Of a stretch of DNA of 18,045 nucleotides, positions 1 through 9,814 are shown one piece after another. Within the stretch, counting starts at the first letter, position 1. Each line of letters begins with the position of its first letter. A program made the translations under genes and the position numbers. Origin of the DNA: Polyrhizophydium stewartii (lineage: Eukaryota; Chytridiomycota; Chytridiomycetes; Rhizophydiales); assembly GCA_027604665.1 (NCBI GenBank), contig JADGIZ010000252.1, forward strand, positions 1 to 18,045, written 5' to 3'. Under the pieces are notes generated by a model that saw nothing but the letters and a program-made list of their open reading frames with translations, did not search any database and was not told the DNA's origin.

Positions 1-153
1 CCCCCCGAGACGGCATTGTCCGCCGCCGCATCCCCGTGTGTGTCTGACCGATCGTGTGTTTTCCGCGACCCGTCACACGCCTGCCATCTCCTCGTGCCTC
101 CGCTGCTGTCTCTGCCGCCGCCCCTGGCCGCCGCCTCCCGCCGCGACCAACAG
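1..153 (+). other. 3' part of an intron (or unresolved 5' sequence) of the kinase gene
   Basis: The stretch is pyrimidine-rich and ends in a CAG acceptor at 151-153, immediately before the kinase exon that opens in mid-domain. No segment here reads as the expected glycine loop or VAxK strand, so the preceding exon probably lies upstream of the window. Confidence 0.55.
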
Positions 154-1541
154 TCCTGTCCAAGAAGGAGATGATCAAGCGCAACAAGATCCGCCGTGTG
201 CTCGCAGAGCAGGAGATCCTTGTGAGTGCATGGCTCTGGCCGTGTTCCGCCAAGCCGCTGCCGTGGCTGCCGACGCACGGCTGTCTCGGCCCGCCAGCGC
301 CGCCTTGGCGTGCACCGCGCTGACGATGCCGCGTGCTCCAACCCCAGGCCACCGCGAACCACCCCTTCATTGTCACGCTATACCACTCCTTCCAGAGCGC
401 CAACCACCTTTATTTCCTCACCGAGTACTGCTCGGGCGGCGAGTTCTTCCGCGCGCTCCAGAGCCGCCCGGGCAAGTGTCTGTCCGAGCCCGATGCCCGC
501 TTCTACGCTGCCGAGGTCATTTGTGCCCTCGAGTTCCTCCATCTGATGGGATACATTTACCGCGATCTCAAGCCTGAGAGTGCGTCGTGCCTGCTCGCTG
601 GCGCCTGACAAGGAGCGCCGGCTGACGCTCCTCTGCCTTGCTCCCTCCGGCAGACATTTTGCTGCACCAGACTGGCCACATCATGCTCGCAGACTTTGAT
701 CTCTCCAAGCCGTCCCGGTCCTCGGGCACACCCAACGTCGTGCGCGGCCCGCAGTCGACTTTTGGGGCTGGCAACTTTGTGAGCCGCGCCTCGCTGCGCC
801 GCTCTGTCGCCCGTATGTCGCCGCACGCACACTGACCAGCCACCCGGTTGCTTGACGGACCGTGTACACGCCAAACAGGGCAACAGCGCCAGTCAAACAA
901 TCATCGACACAAAGTCGTGCACTGGCGACTTCCGCACCAACTCGTTCGTCGGAACAGAAGAATACATTGCCCCCGAGGTCATCCGCTCCAACGGACACAC
1001 CAGCAACGTCGACTGGTGGACCCTCGGCATCCTCATCTACGAGATGCTGGTGCGGCTGTGCCCTGCTGTCGCTGCCTGAGCGCCGCGCCGCCTCGCCCTG
1101 CTGACTCGCCTGGCCGCCCGCCCGCAGTATGGCACGACTCCGTTCAAGGGGCCTAACCGCAACATCACGTTCAGCAACATCCTCCACATGGATGTGCAGT
1201 TTCCGGAGCACCCGCTGTCCAACATCTCAGCGCCGTGCAAGAGCGTCATCCGCAAGCTGCTCATCAAGGATGAGGCCAAACGCCTTGGTTCGCGCGCTGG
1301 CGCTGCGGATGTCAAGGCACATCCCTTTTTCAAGTCGATCAACTGGGCGCTGCTGCGCAACCTCAAGCCGCCCATCATCCCGGCCACCCGCGACCCCATG
1401 GACTCCAAGGTCTTCCGCCAGATCCGTGAGAGCCGCAGTCTCGACCTCGACAAGGAGCTTGTGCTTGACGAAGCAGTCCTTCAGAGCGACACCAACCCGT
1501 TCCGCAACTTTGAATCTGTTACGCTACACCATCTCAATTAA
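154..1541 (+). CDS. AGC-family protein kinase, FPK1/KIN82/NRC-2-like (5' partial)
   Basis: Exons 154-221, 348-579, 654-778, 879-1049, 1128-1541; the first codon is split with an exon lying before the window. The 336-residue fragment lacks the glycine loop. It starts just after the expected beta-3 lysine, at VLSKKEM. Visible motifs are the catalytic loop YRDLKPEN (fragment residues 94-101), DFD in place of DFG (114-116), the activation segment [27 protein letters not shown], and a C-terminal hydrophobic motif [13 protein letters not shown] (322-334). DFD plus this tail is typical of fungal flippase kinases and the related plant AGCVIII kinases. Known role of the family: phosphorylating P4-ATPase lipid flippases at the plasma membrane and trans-Golgi. 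All four introns keep frame exactly (for example A|AC rebuilds the Asn of PEN). Family assignment is firm; substrate is inferred. Confidence 0.93.
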
Positions 1542-1692
1542 GCGTCTGAGCCGCATCATTTATGAACAAGAAGAGACCTCCACTGTGTTTTAACCCCACC
1601 TTGTGTGCCTTCCTCGTTGTGCCGTCGCCTGCGTGTATGTGTGTGTTGTGAAAGGCAGCCGCGCCTCGCGCTCGCACCTTGCCGCGAGTGCG
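1542..1692 (+). promoter_or_regulatory. Intergenic region between kinase 3' end and gene 2 start
   Basis: This 151-bp gap must hold the 3' UTR of the kinase and the 5' region of the next gene, both on the + strand. I see no AATAAA and no TATA box. A TGTGTGTGTTGTG-like run lies near 1636-1650. Nothing else is recognisable. Confidence 0.3.
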
Positions 1693-4600
1693 ATGGCCGC
1701 GACGCCTCCGCCAGTAGCCGAGCCGCCTGCTGAGCGCCTGCTGGCATCGCGCCCGCCCTCGCGCCCGCCCTCGCGCCCAGCAAGCGCGTCGGCCCGCGTC
1801 GCTGCGTCCGTGCCAACGCCCGTGCCCGTGCCGACGCCCCTGCCGACGCACATCCCCATCCAGCCGCACATCGTCACGGCGACCGCGACGCGCCGCATCA
1901 CGAGCATCTCGCCCAACCTGCGCGTGACGCGGTCGCCGTCGCCCGTGCTGATCGGCGTCGACGCCGAGCTGCCCGCGCCGCCGCCGGGGCCTGCGTCCGG
2001 CCCCGCGGCGCTGCCGCACACGGCGGCCATCTCGGGCCACGATGCGCGCGGCGCCGGTGTCGGCGGGCGGCCGCCATCGCGAGAAGGAGCCAGACCAAAA
2101 GGCTCGATGCGGAGCGCCATGGCGGCCAGATCCGGATCTGGCGGCGTCGGCGGCAGTTCGAACATCAACGGCGGCGTCGCTGGTGGAATGGCTGGAGGTG
2201 CGCTCCTCTCATTCTCGCCTCCCCGGATCCGTGCCCCGCGCCGATGTGATCTTGACTGCTGACTCGGCACATCTCTTGATCGACTCGCGCGCGCGCGATC
2301 TCGATCCAGCCGAGCGCAAGGTGTCGTTCAAAGTCCCTGCCAGCTCGCACGGCACAGAAGCGGCCGACAAACGTTCCTCGTCGCCGGGAAGCCCCTCGCC
2401 GCCTTCGTCTCCGACGCACCAGCCGCAGCATGCTCAGATGGCTGCAAAGGCACCAGCGCTTGCTGCCGCGCGGCGCGCAATCGTCGCTGCTGGAGCGCAT
2501 CACGGTGGCAGCTCGCTTGGCCCGTTTGGGGCCGCGGCGGCGTCTGCGGTAGCTGCAGGAGCTGATGGCGAGCTGAGAGAGCTTGCGGGGGTCCAGGCTG
2601 CTGTTGTCGACCGGCGATCGCTGGGACGCGGCAGCGGGGCTGGCGGCGATGCATCTCACGGCGGCAAACGCGGAGCTGGTCGTGGTGTCGGGTACACTGT
2701 CCAGGTGCGTGCACGCCGCGGCTGAGTTTCGCCAATTCTTGCGCATCTGTGTGCTCTGGCTGATCCGTATTTGACCATACTGATCGGGATGCAGAGCGAC
2801 AAGAGTGAGTGTAGTCGCCCGTTGTGCATACTCGAACGGGCGGGGTTTGTTGGCTGACAAGCAGTGCCAGTCCCCCTGGAGAAGATCATGAGCGAGTTCG
2901 AGAGCGTGCCAGAAAACCCGTCGCTGCTGATGCGCAAGGGCGTCGACCGCATCACCCCGCAGCCGCCCCCGTCGCACACCACCTCGCGGCCGTCGTCGGC
3001 TCGCAGCGCGTCGCGTCCATCGTCAGCCCGCAGCGCATCGAGCCGCACCGCCTCACGGCCGGGATCCGCAGCGGCAGGCGGGCGGCCTGGATCCGGCGGT
3101 ATTCGCGCACACGCCCCGGGCGAGGACGCAAGCACGGCCGGCAGCAGCGGGTTCAACCGCGACTATCCGCAGCCTCTCGATCACCACCACCTCGTCCGGC
3201 AAAGCCAACGCGAAGCACACGACGTCCACGACGTCCACGACGATCCTGCTCTCGATCTTGCCTCGGACGACCACCCCGGCCTGCACGCTGCGCCGCACGC
3301 GCACGGCATCGACGACGACTCGAGCTCGTCCGCCAACCAGAGCTTCGCGCATCTGGCCGCCATGACGACCGCCGCCGAATCGCACAAGCTCATTGGCGAG
3401 GCGCGGTCCACGGGGGCGGCGTCGAGCGGGTCCGATCCGTCGCTCGTTCACCCGCTCAAGCCGCTCACGTATATCCCGCCAAGCCTAATCAAGATGCAGA
3501 CCGTGCGCACCAATCTGGACCGTTTCCGCATCGAGCAGGTCCGCCTCGACATGCACCCACCCCTCTGCACCGGCGTGCGTGCGCTGACACTCTGGCGCAA
3601 GATTGCCCTGCGCAGACTGCGGTACGTCATCGAGCACAACGAGGCCGAGCACGATCATCTGGCTGTCGTGCAGCTCCTCGAGCAGAGGTGAGCCTGCACG
3701 CAAACCATCATCCGTATCAAGCATAGCGTGCACAGCACCGGCTGCCAGACTGACGGCATGCCCGACGCCACGCCGCCGATACAGCTACATCCCCGAGTCG
3801 CTCATCCAGCGCTACTTTGGTCCGTCCTTCACGACGATCCACAGCCTGCGCGTGCTGCTGCTGCAATCCATCGACGCCACGCGCCGGCTGCGCATCCGCA
3901 CCGGCGCGACGCGCATCACCACGTCGCGCATCGTGCCCGACGAGCGCCAGATGCTCAAGGATCTCCAGGACGGATCGGGCGTGCATGTGCATGTGCCGCA
4001 CATCACGCCCAACATGCCTGCGCCTGGGTCGCCACCGCGCGAGCGGAGGATCCGCGGGTTGCCTCGCACGGCACAGCGGTCGCCCTTGCAGAATGAGCAA
4101 TCGCAGCAGCCAATTCCTGCGTCGCCGCCATCACGGACCCGCCTCGCTGGCGGCTCGGATCCGCAGGTGGCGGTCGGACCCCAGCCTCATGCGGCCCGCG
4201 TCACGGCAAGCGCGTCCACAATCGGCACCACGTCGCACATTGCCGCCGCGACGTCGCTGCCGGCACACCATCGCCACGAAGCTACCGCGCACATGCCGCC
4301 CAACGAGCACGGCCAGCTGCTCGACGGCGAGGAGGCCGTTGGCGTGCCCATTGGCCGCATGCCACTGCGTATGTACACGCCGCGCAAGGAGGTCAAGACG
4401 CCGCAGGCGATCTTGTCTATCCTCGAGAGCGTCGACCGCGCTCGCGACAACGAGGGCGTGCGCGGGTTCGTCGGCTCGTTGCGAAAGCAGCGGCGTGGTG
4501 GCGGCGGCGCTGTTGGTGCATCTGGTGCTGGTGGTGGCGGCGGTGGCGGCGGCGGTGGAAGATCAGGAGGAGCGGCCGGCAGCCGCAGCGGCAGTGCCCG

Positions 4601-5154
4601 CGCACACGGCCGCCCCCGAAGCGCGTCGGGCAAGACCATGCTCGGCGCACGCAATACCGCCATCACAGCCAGCTTGCTCGGCAGGACGTTGGGCATCGGC
4701 GCTGGCAAGTCGGCGTCCAAGAGCAATATTGCTGGGGGACGCAGTGCGGGCGATGGCGCCCGTGGCAGCGGCATGCTGCTCTCGGACCGCGAGTTCATCA
4801 TCCCCAACGCGTCGTCGGTCTCGCGCGCTGCCGCACAACAGCGGGTAGGTCGCCTCATCCCTCCTGGCTTTGACTTTTGCATGTCCGTGCTGGCTGACGA
4901 TGCCTCTGCTGCTTCCACTGTGCGCCGGCCAGGCCAAGGCGGCATCCAAGACCAAGAAGACAAAGGGCGGCGCTCACATCGCCGACCCGCCGCTCGTGCC
5001 CGGCGAGGACATTGGCGCCACATCGGTCGTGCCGCAGTCCATGTACGCCGAGCTCGGCAGCTCCGCCGCACTGAACTCGAACGAGCGGCTGCTCGGCGCC
5101 GAGAACATCCTGCGCATGTTCGAGAGCAAGAAGCGCGCAGGATACGTCATCTGA
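1693..5154 (+). CDS. Unrecognised large, mostly disordered protein (~1004 aa)
   Basis: Exons 1693-2197, 2310-2704, 2795-2804 (10-nt microexon), 2865-3687, 3785-4844, 4933-5154; sum 3015 nt. I do not recognise the family. The first 300 residues are Pro/Ser/Ala-rich (SRPPSRPPSRPAS and a VPTP run). Then follows a better-ordered segment starting LEKIMSEFESVPENPSLLM, two copies of RPSSARSAS, and His/Asp-rich sequence. Residues about 500-660 look folded and helical, with paired YIPPSLIK and YIPESLIQ motifs flanking an Arg/Leu-rich block. Later come a poly-Gly tract and a C-terminal piece with LLGAENILRMFESKK. The start is the first ATG in the open frame, in a GCGATGG context. Alternative: two genes, the second starting at ATG 2888. 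The folded block is very probably coding; the 5' exons are less sure. Confidence 0.6.
2795..2804 (+). other. Predicted 10-nt microexon
   Basis: The sequence GATGCAG|AGCGACAAGA|GTGAGT places a 10-nt exon between an acceptor and a consensus donor. Using it gives Ser-Asp-Lys plus a split Met codon (A|TG) and continues into the PVPLEKIM frame. Skipping it joins 2704 to 2865 in the wrong frame and meets a stop after eight codons. Confidence 0.55.
2987..3040 (+). repeat. 27-bp tandem duplication encoding RPSSARSAS twice
   Basis: Positions 2987-3013 and 3014-3040 both encode RPSSARSAS and differ mainly at third codon positions. It lies in a disordered Ser/Arg-rich part of gene 2. Confidence 0.75.
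4526..4560 (+). repeat. GGN codon run (poly-glycine tract)
   Basis: A run of GGT/GGC codons gives about ten consecutive glycines in gene 2, after a Gly/Ala-rich lead-in. It is a simple-sequence tract, likely to vary in length between strains. Confidence 0.8.
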
Positions 5155-5344
5155 GCACACCAAGGCGTGTTGGGCCAAATAGAGTCTGCGCTCGCCTCTC
5201 TCTTGCTCAAATCAGCCGGGGTTTGAACGGGTGCCATGCGATCGCGCGCTGTATTCATCGAGACTCTCGCACACTTATGCACCTGCCAGCATGTTCATTG
5301 CATCTGCGACGGGGTTTGGGGGATCTGATCATTGCATTCGCGAG
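5155..5344. other. Convergent intergenic region between gene 2 and ASH2
   Basis: This 190-bp gap lies between two stop codons and must contain both 3' UTRs. It is less GC-rich than the flanking coding sequence. CAAATAGAG near 5176 on the + strand is the closest thing to a polyadenylation signal, and it is weak. Confidence 0.35.
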
Positions 5345-8300
5345 TCACAACGGAGGCGCCGTGTCGCCCTCGCCGTGCTCGCTCACGCTCTCGCCGTCAT
5401 CGTCCATCAGTCCGCTCGAGCCGGCGCTTGCAGGCGCGCCGCCGCCGGCCCGCACCGCCACGCCCTCCGCGTCATGCTCGTCCTTGACCTGCACGTGCAT
5501 GGGCATGCCCTGCGAGCCAGATGCGGCCGACGCGCCGCCGCCCACGCCAGAGCTCGAGCGCCAGAGTGCTCCGCCCGCCGACGAGTCCGACACAACTCCA
5601 GGGTCACTCGCCAGCAGGCTGCCGAGATCCATCGGCCCGCTGGTTGGCGTGGTTTCCTTTGAAGCCGGCCTGGAGTCAGTCATCGCAACGTCCGCCGCGC
5701 CGCCGCCTGGCTCGGTCTTGACAACGACTGGCGTGGCCGCGGCCGACAGTGCACCCGAGGCCGCCGCCGACTGCCCAGATCCAGACCCTGGCGCGGGTTT
5801 GGACGGCGGCCCCGCTGAGCCTGGCGCACCGCCGCCGGCAGCCGCGGCCTCGGCAGCCGCCTTGGCAGCCGCGGCCTTAGCATGGCGCTGCCGCCGCCGC
5901 TCGGCAGCCTTGACGCGCCGGCGCAGCGCATCGGCGGCCTCGATATCTGCCTGCTGCTTGTTCATCATCTCCCTCGCCTCGGCCCACGATCCGAGCGACA
6001 CAACCTCGCTAAAGGGCTTGGCCCCCTCGGGCGGCGAGAACGCGAACTTGGGGCCAAAGTTGATGCTCACCGCGGCGCCGCCAAACAGCGACACGGCCGG
6101 ATGGTACTTGCCCTGGTACAGGTCCCGAAACGCCGCTCCGAGCGGCCGCCCGTTCTTGAAGAACCGGATCTCGCTGCCGTGCGTCGTCGCCAGCGGCTTG
6201 CTGCGGAACGGCATGTACTGCAGCATGCGCTCCGGATCCCACAGCCGGCTTAGCAGCACAGGGTCCACCGCCACGGCCAGCCGCCCCGACGTGATTGCTT
6301 GCAGCGGCAGCGACGCGGCCGCCTCGACCATCGCCGCGCGCGTCGGCGACTCGATGCTCTTGAGATCAATGTTCTTGAGATCAATCGCCTTGAGATCAAT
6401 GTTCTTGATGTCAATGTTCTTGAGATCAATCGGGTCCCTGCCGTCCTTGCCGTCCTTGTCGTCCTTGGATCCTGCCGCAACCACGCGGGCGACAGTTTCG
6501 GCGGCAATGCGCGCAGCCTTGTTCATGAACGCCGCGACTTTGCTCGACGCCGTCGGACCGGCGGGCGGCGGCTGCGGCGGGAAGTAGATCGACAGCCCAA
6601 TCACGTCGCCCTGGTCGAACCCTTCGTGGTACGCCTCAGGCGCGTCCTTGAGCTGCATCGACTTGTGGAACAGCGCGCCGGGCTGGTCGCGGAACGCATA
6701 GCTGAACTGGTCGTACCCGCACGGTCCCTGCAGATCCCCGCTGATCTGCGACCACCCGACGCGGCAGTGGCCCGCGGCCGTCTCCTTCTTGATCTCAAAG
6801 TACCAGTGGCCCTCCCACACGCCGTGCGATGCCTTGGACATTCGGTATCCCTGGCACCGCGTTGCTGCGCGTCAGCACAAGCCATAGCGTGACAGAGGCA
6901 ACCAGCTCGGCGCGCCATCGCACCTTATCGGTCTGGACAAGGCGGCCGTTGTCGCTGACCTTGACCTGCGGCGCCGTGTGCGTGGGCTGCGAGCTCATCA
7001 CCACCGCAGTTTTCGGGTTCTCGATGTCGGGGTAGATCACTGCGCGCGCCACGCCGCGGTCAGCAGGCAAGTTGCGATGTGCACGAGCACCATCGTCCGG
7101 CAGCAAGACGCACTGATCGCTGTTGCCGAGTCAATTTCCTCCTCGACGGGTGTGTTGGTCGGCTGCGGCGGCTTGTCTTGCCCAGTCTTTGCAGGCTCTT
7201 CGGGCTTCTTCTTTGGCTTGGACGGCCGCCGCCGCTTGGCCGCATCGGTACCCGAGTCGGATCCGCCGAGCGACTGTGTCTTGATGAGAGGCAAGGTCGC
7301 CGACGCCTTGGCCTTGGCGGCCTTGGCAGCCGCGGCAGCCGCGAATGCAGCGGGCGTGAGTGCGGACGGGCCTCCTACACTGCCACCTCCGCCCGTCGAC
7401 GGCGGCGTTGCTGGATCTGCCGGATCCGGCGATCCGGCGCGCTCGTCGTCCGTCTTTTTCCGCTTCTTGTCCTTGTCCTTCTTTGCGGCCTCGTCCTCGA
7501 TGAGCGTGCCGTTCGGCGCGATGCTGTATGCGTACATGCGCGACTTGCGGCCGTAGTCGATAGCCGACGGGAACCGTAACGTGTCCAGCGCCCACAAACC
7601 GGCCGCCTCTGCAAACAAGCACAGCATCAGCATTTTGCCCGAGCATCTTCTGGCGATGCGGCACCAAGCCACTTCCAACACGCACCCTGCTCGTTCTCAA
7701 AGTGCCGCGTGCCCGAGATGAACCGCAGCGACGTCGACAGGCAGCTCGCGACGCTGTTGCGCCACGTGTTGATGCGCGGCTTGAGCCAAAACAGGTTCCA
7801 GTTGTTGTCGATAAAGGTGCAGATATCCAGCTTCCAGTGGAAGAACTTGCGGTTGTCTGCAGACACCTTGCGTGCCTGCATCGTGTGCGCCAGGTTGAAC
7901 AGCACAATGTGGACCACGTCAACCCTGCGACCGTTGATGCCGCGCATCAGCGGGACAGCGAGAGAACACAGATATGTCAGCGACCGGATCTGATCTGGCG
8001 CTGCGCTGGGTAAGAGTCGCACCACGATAGCTGCAGCCGCCGCATCGTCTCGACGCCATCGCCGCACTGCTTGCAGGTGAAGTGGTAGTAATCGTCTCCA
8101 AACAACGGCGCATACGACCAAGTCCTCAGCGCCTCGATGCATCCTGCAGCCGTGGTGCCGCGGTGCCGGCACCGGTATGGAGCGCGACCACGCCGTCCGT
8201 CAGCAGCCGAGGCAACTCGCCACCATCGGACGAGGTATGGTCGTCACCTTGGTGGAACGAGCATCCGCAGACGGCGCAAGGGAACAGCGGCCGCCGCTTG

Positions 8301-9048
8301 CTGCTCGCGCGCAGCGCATAATGGAGAGCAGTGTCAGCACGGCGGCCGGCGGGGAGCGTGCAGGCCCGGCGCCGATCGCTCACTCTTCGCGGATCTGGCG
8401 GCAGTAGCACTGGCTGCCGTCGACGGCTGGGGGCGCTGCCGCTCGTGGCGGGTCGCGAGCTGTCGCTGCCGCCGACGCTGCAGGCACCGGCGGCGCTGCT
8501 GCTCCGGCGCCTGCGCCAGAGAGACCGCCGGCAGGCGCTGCGACAGGCGCTGCTGTGGCGGGCGGTCGCGCGGCGGCTGCGGCTGCTGGGGCTCCGGCGG
8601 GGGTGGCGGCGCCCGCGCTTGCGCCTGCGCCTTGGCCCGCCAGCGACGGCGACAGCAAAGCCGGCAGCGGTGTCGGCGGCAGCGACGGCGCAGCGGCCGC
8701 GGCCTGCGCTAGCGCGAGCAGCGGCAGCGCTTCTTCCACAGACGCATGCGCAGGCAGCGGGTCGTCGACGTCCATCGGCACCGGCGCACGGATCGACCCT
8801 GCGTAGCCCGCTGCGTTGGCTGCGCCAGAAGCGGCCACATCAGCAGCGTTGTCGTCGTCGGACCCAGCCGGTCCGGGCGCAGCCGCAGGCGCCGGCGTCT
8901 CGCTGCGCACGGATATGCCCACGGGCGAGAGCGACGTGCGCTCGACGTCGATGTCGCTCGACAGCTGCGCGGCCCTGTCCCGCCGCGGCCACCCGGCGTC
9001 GTCCGCGCGGGCGGGCGTCGGTGCGTCGCGCGCGCCGTGGGCCGACAT
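5345..9048 (-). CDS. ASH2: Ash2/Bre2-type COMPASS histone H3K4 methyltransferase subunit
   Basis: Minus-strand exons 9048-8384, 8300-8248, 8143-8023, 7924-7665, 7608-7114, 7039-6924, 6850-5345; 3216 nt, 1071 aa. After a disordered N-terminus comes a complete C4HC3 PHD finger: C214/C216, C230/C233, H238/C241, C263/C266. A winged helix follows (WRNSVASCLS, then RFISG and WKWL, like the Ash2L forkhead-like fold), then a Lys-rich linker. The SPRY domain spans about 571-850 (KGYRMSKASHGV, GDLQGPCGYDQFSY, SEIRFFKNGRPLG, SINFGPKF). A roughly 130-residue insert splits the SPRY. Known role: with RbBP5/Swd1 it activates SET1/MLL methyltransferases in the nucleus. An Ala-rich helix and a disordered tail of about 200 residues follow the SPRY. 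The start is uncertain: 9048 is the first in-frame ATG outside TRAPPC2L; ATG 8775 is the alternative. The donor at 7664 (GTGCCG) is the weakest junction. Confidence 0.9.
6356..6430 (-). repeat. Five 15-bp tandem repeats within the ASH2 SPRY insert
   Basis: Five in-register 15-nt units (6356-6370, 6371-6385, 6386-6400, 6401-6415, 6416-6430), each close to GTTCTTGAGATCAAT on the + strand. On the minus strand they encode five near-identical pentapeptides of the form I-D-(L/I)-K-(N/A/S). A Lys/Asp/Gly stretch lies just N-terminal to them. Confidence 0.92.
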
Positions 9049-9094
9049 CGAGCTCGAGGTGGAAGCCGACTTTCCTCGACGACAGACATCCCCA
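9049..9094. promoter_or_regulatory. Very short divergent promoter region, ASH2 / TRAPPC2L
   Basis: Only 46 bp separate the chosen ASH2 ATG (minus strand) from the TRAPPC2L ATG (plus strand). If ASH2 really starts at the internal ATG at 8775, the shared region grows to 319 bp. No TATA element is seen; CGAGCTCGAG at 9049-9058 is a small palindrome-like stretch. Confidence 0.35.
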
Positions 9095-9795
9095 ATGGCC
9101 TCGCCGGCCAAAGTCGTGGCGCTGGCCGTCATCGGCAAGAACGTGCGCCGCCGCCCATGGCTGCACATGCCGCCGGCCCCCACCCTCGGGCGCCGAAGCC
9201 CCAGCCGAGCGCGGCGCTGACGCCTCCTGCCCCGGCCGCGGCTGGCCCCCGCGCACTCCCACCAGAACAACCCCTTGTATGTGCGCAACTTCTCGACGCA
9301 GCCGGACCTCAAGTTCCACTTCATTGCGCACACATCTTGCGACGTCATCGAGGAGCGCGGTGCGTGCGTGCGCCTGCCGACCTCGCTGCCGCGCGCCGTC
9401 CAAGCTGCGTGGCGTCCGAGACGGCCGAGCTGACCGCGGCCCGCAGTCGCGCCGGGCACCCGCAGCTTCGACCTGTATCTCGGCCTGCTGTATGTCATGG
9501 AGGACCTGGCCGTGTTTGGGTACATGACCAACACGCGCATCAAGTTCGTGCTGATGGTCTCGGCCACCGACGCCGCCATCAAGGACCAGGAGATCAAGGC
9601 CGTGCGTGCGGCGCCAGAGTTGCCTCGCCTCGCACCCACTCGCGCCGGCTGACCCTATGCCGTCCGCTGCAGATCTTCCGCAAGATCCACGCCGTGTACG
9701 TCGACTTGCAGCTGGATCCGTTCTGGGACCCCGAAGCCGCGCAGATGATCTCAAACCAGAAGTTCGCCAGGCGGATCGACGCCATTGCCGCATAA
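9095..9795 (+). CDS. TRAPPC2L: TRAPP complex subunit 2-like protein (TRAPPC2L/Tca17)
   Basis: Exons 9095-9142, 9266-9359, 9447-9601, 9673-9795; 420 nt, 139 aa, close to the human length of about 140. The sequence opens MASPAKVVALAVIGKN, continues NNPLYVRNF, LKFHFIAHTSCDVIEER, DLYLGLLYVMEDLAVFGYMTN, RIKFVLM, then EIKAIFRKIHAVYVDLQLDPFW. This is the longin-like fold and spacing of TRAPPC2L/Tca17. The family belongs to TRAPP complexes, which tether vesicles and act as Rab GEFs at the ER-Golgi and trans-Golgi. All junctions are phase-consistent (G|TC rebuilds the Val after EER). It is transcribed divergently from ASH2, and its stop lies 19 bp before the next ATG. Confidence 0.95.
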
Positions 9796-9814
9796 TGAAC
9801 TTCACCTCGATCCC

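Noticed and set aside
3603..6587. A 994-codon plus-strand open frame crossing gene 2, the intergenic gap and the antisense of ASH2
   Set aside because: Only the part 3785-4844 is a real exon of gene 2. The rest is antisense to the conserved SPRY coding sequence, and such frames arise easily at this GC content.
7609..7700. Stronger donor GTGCGT in ASH2 about 24 nt upstream of the one chosen (7664)
   Set aside because: Using it would remove the GACWKWL strand, which closes the winged-helix fold; both choices keep frame, so this remains a minor alternative.
8380..9639. A 419-codon minus-strand open frame as a single exon
   Set aside because: Only 8384-9048 is taken as ASH2 exon 1. The upstream part is antisense to all but the last exon of TRAPPC2L, whose protein is clearly conserved.
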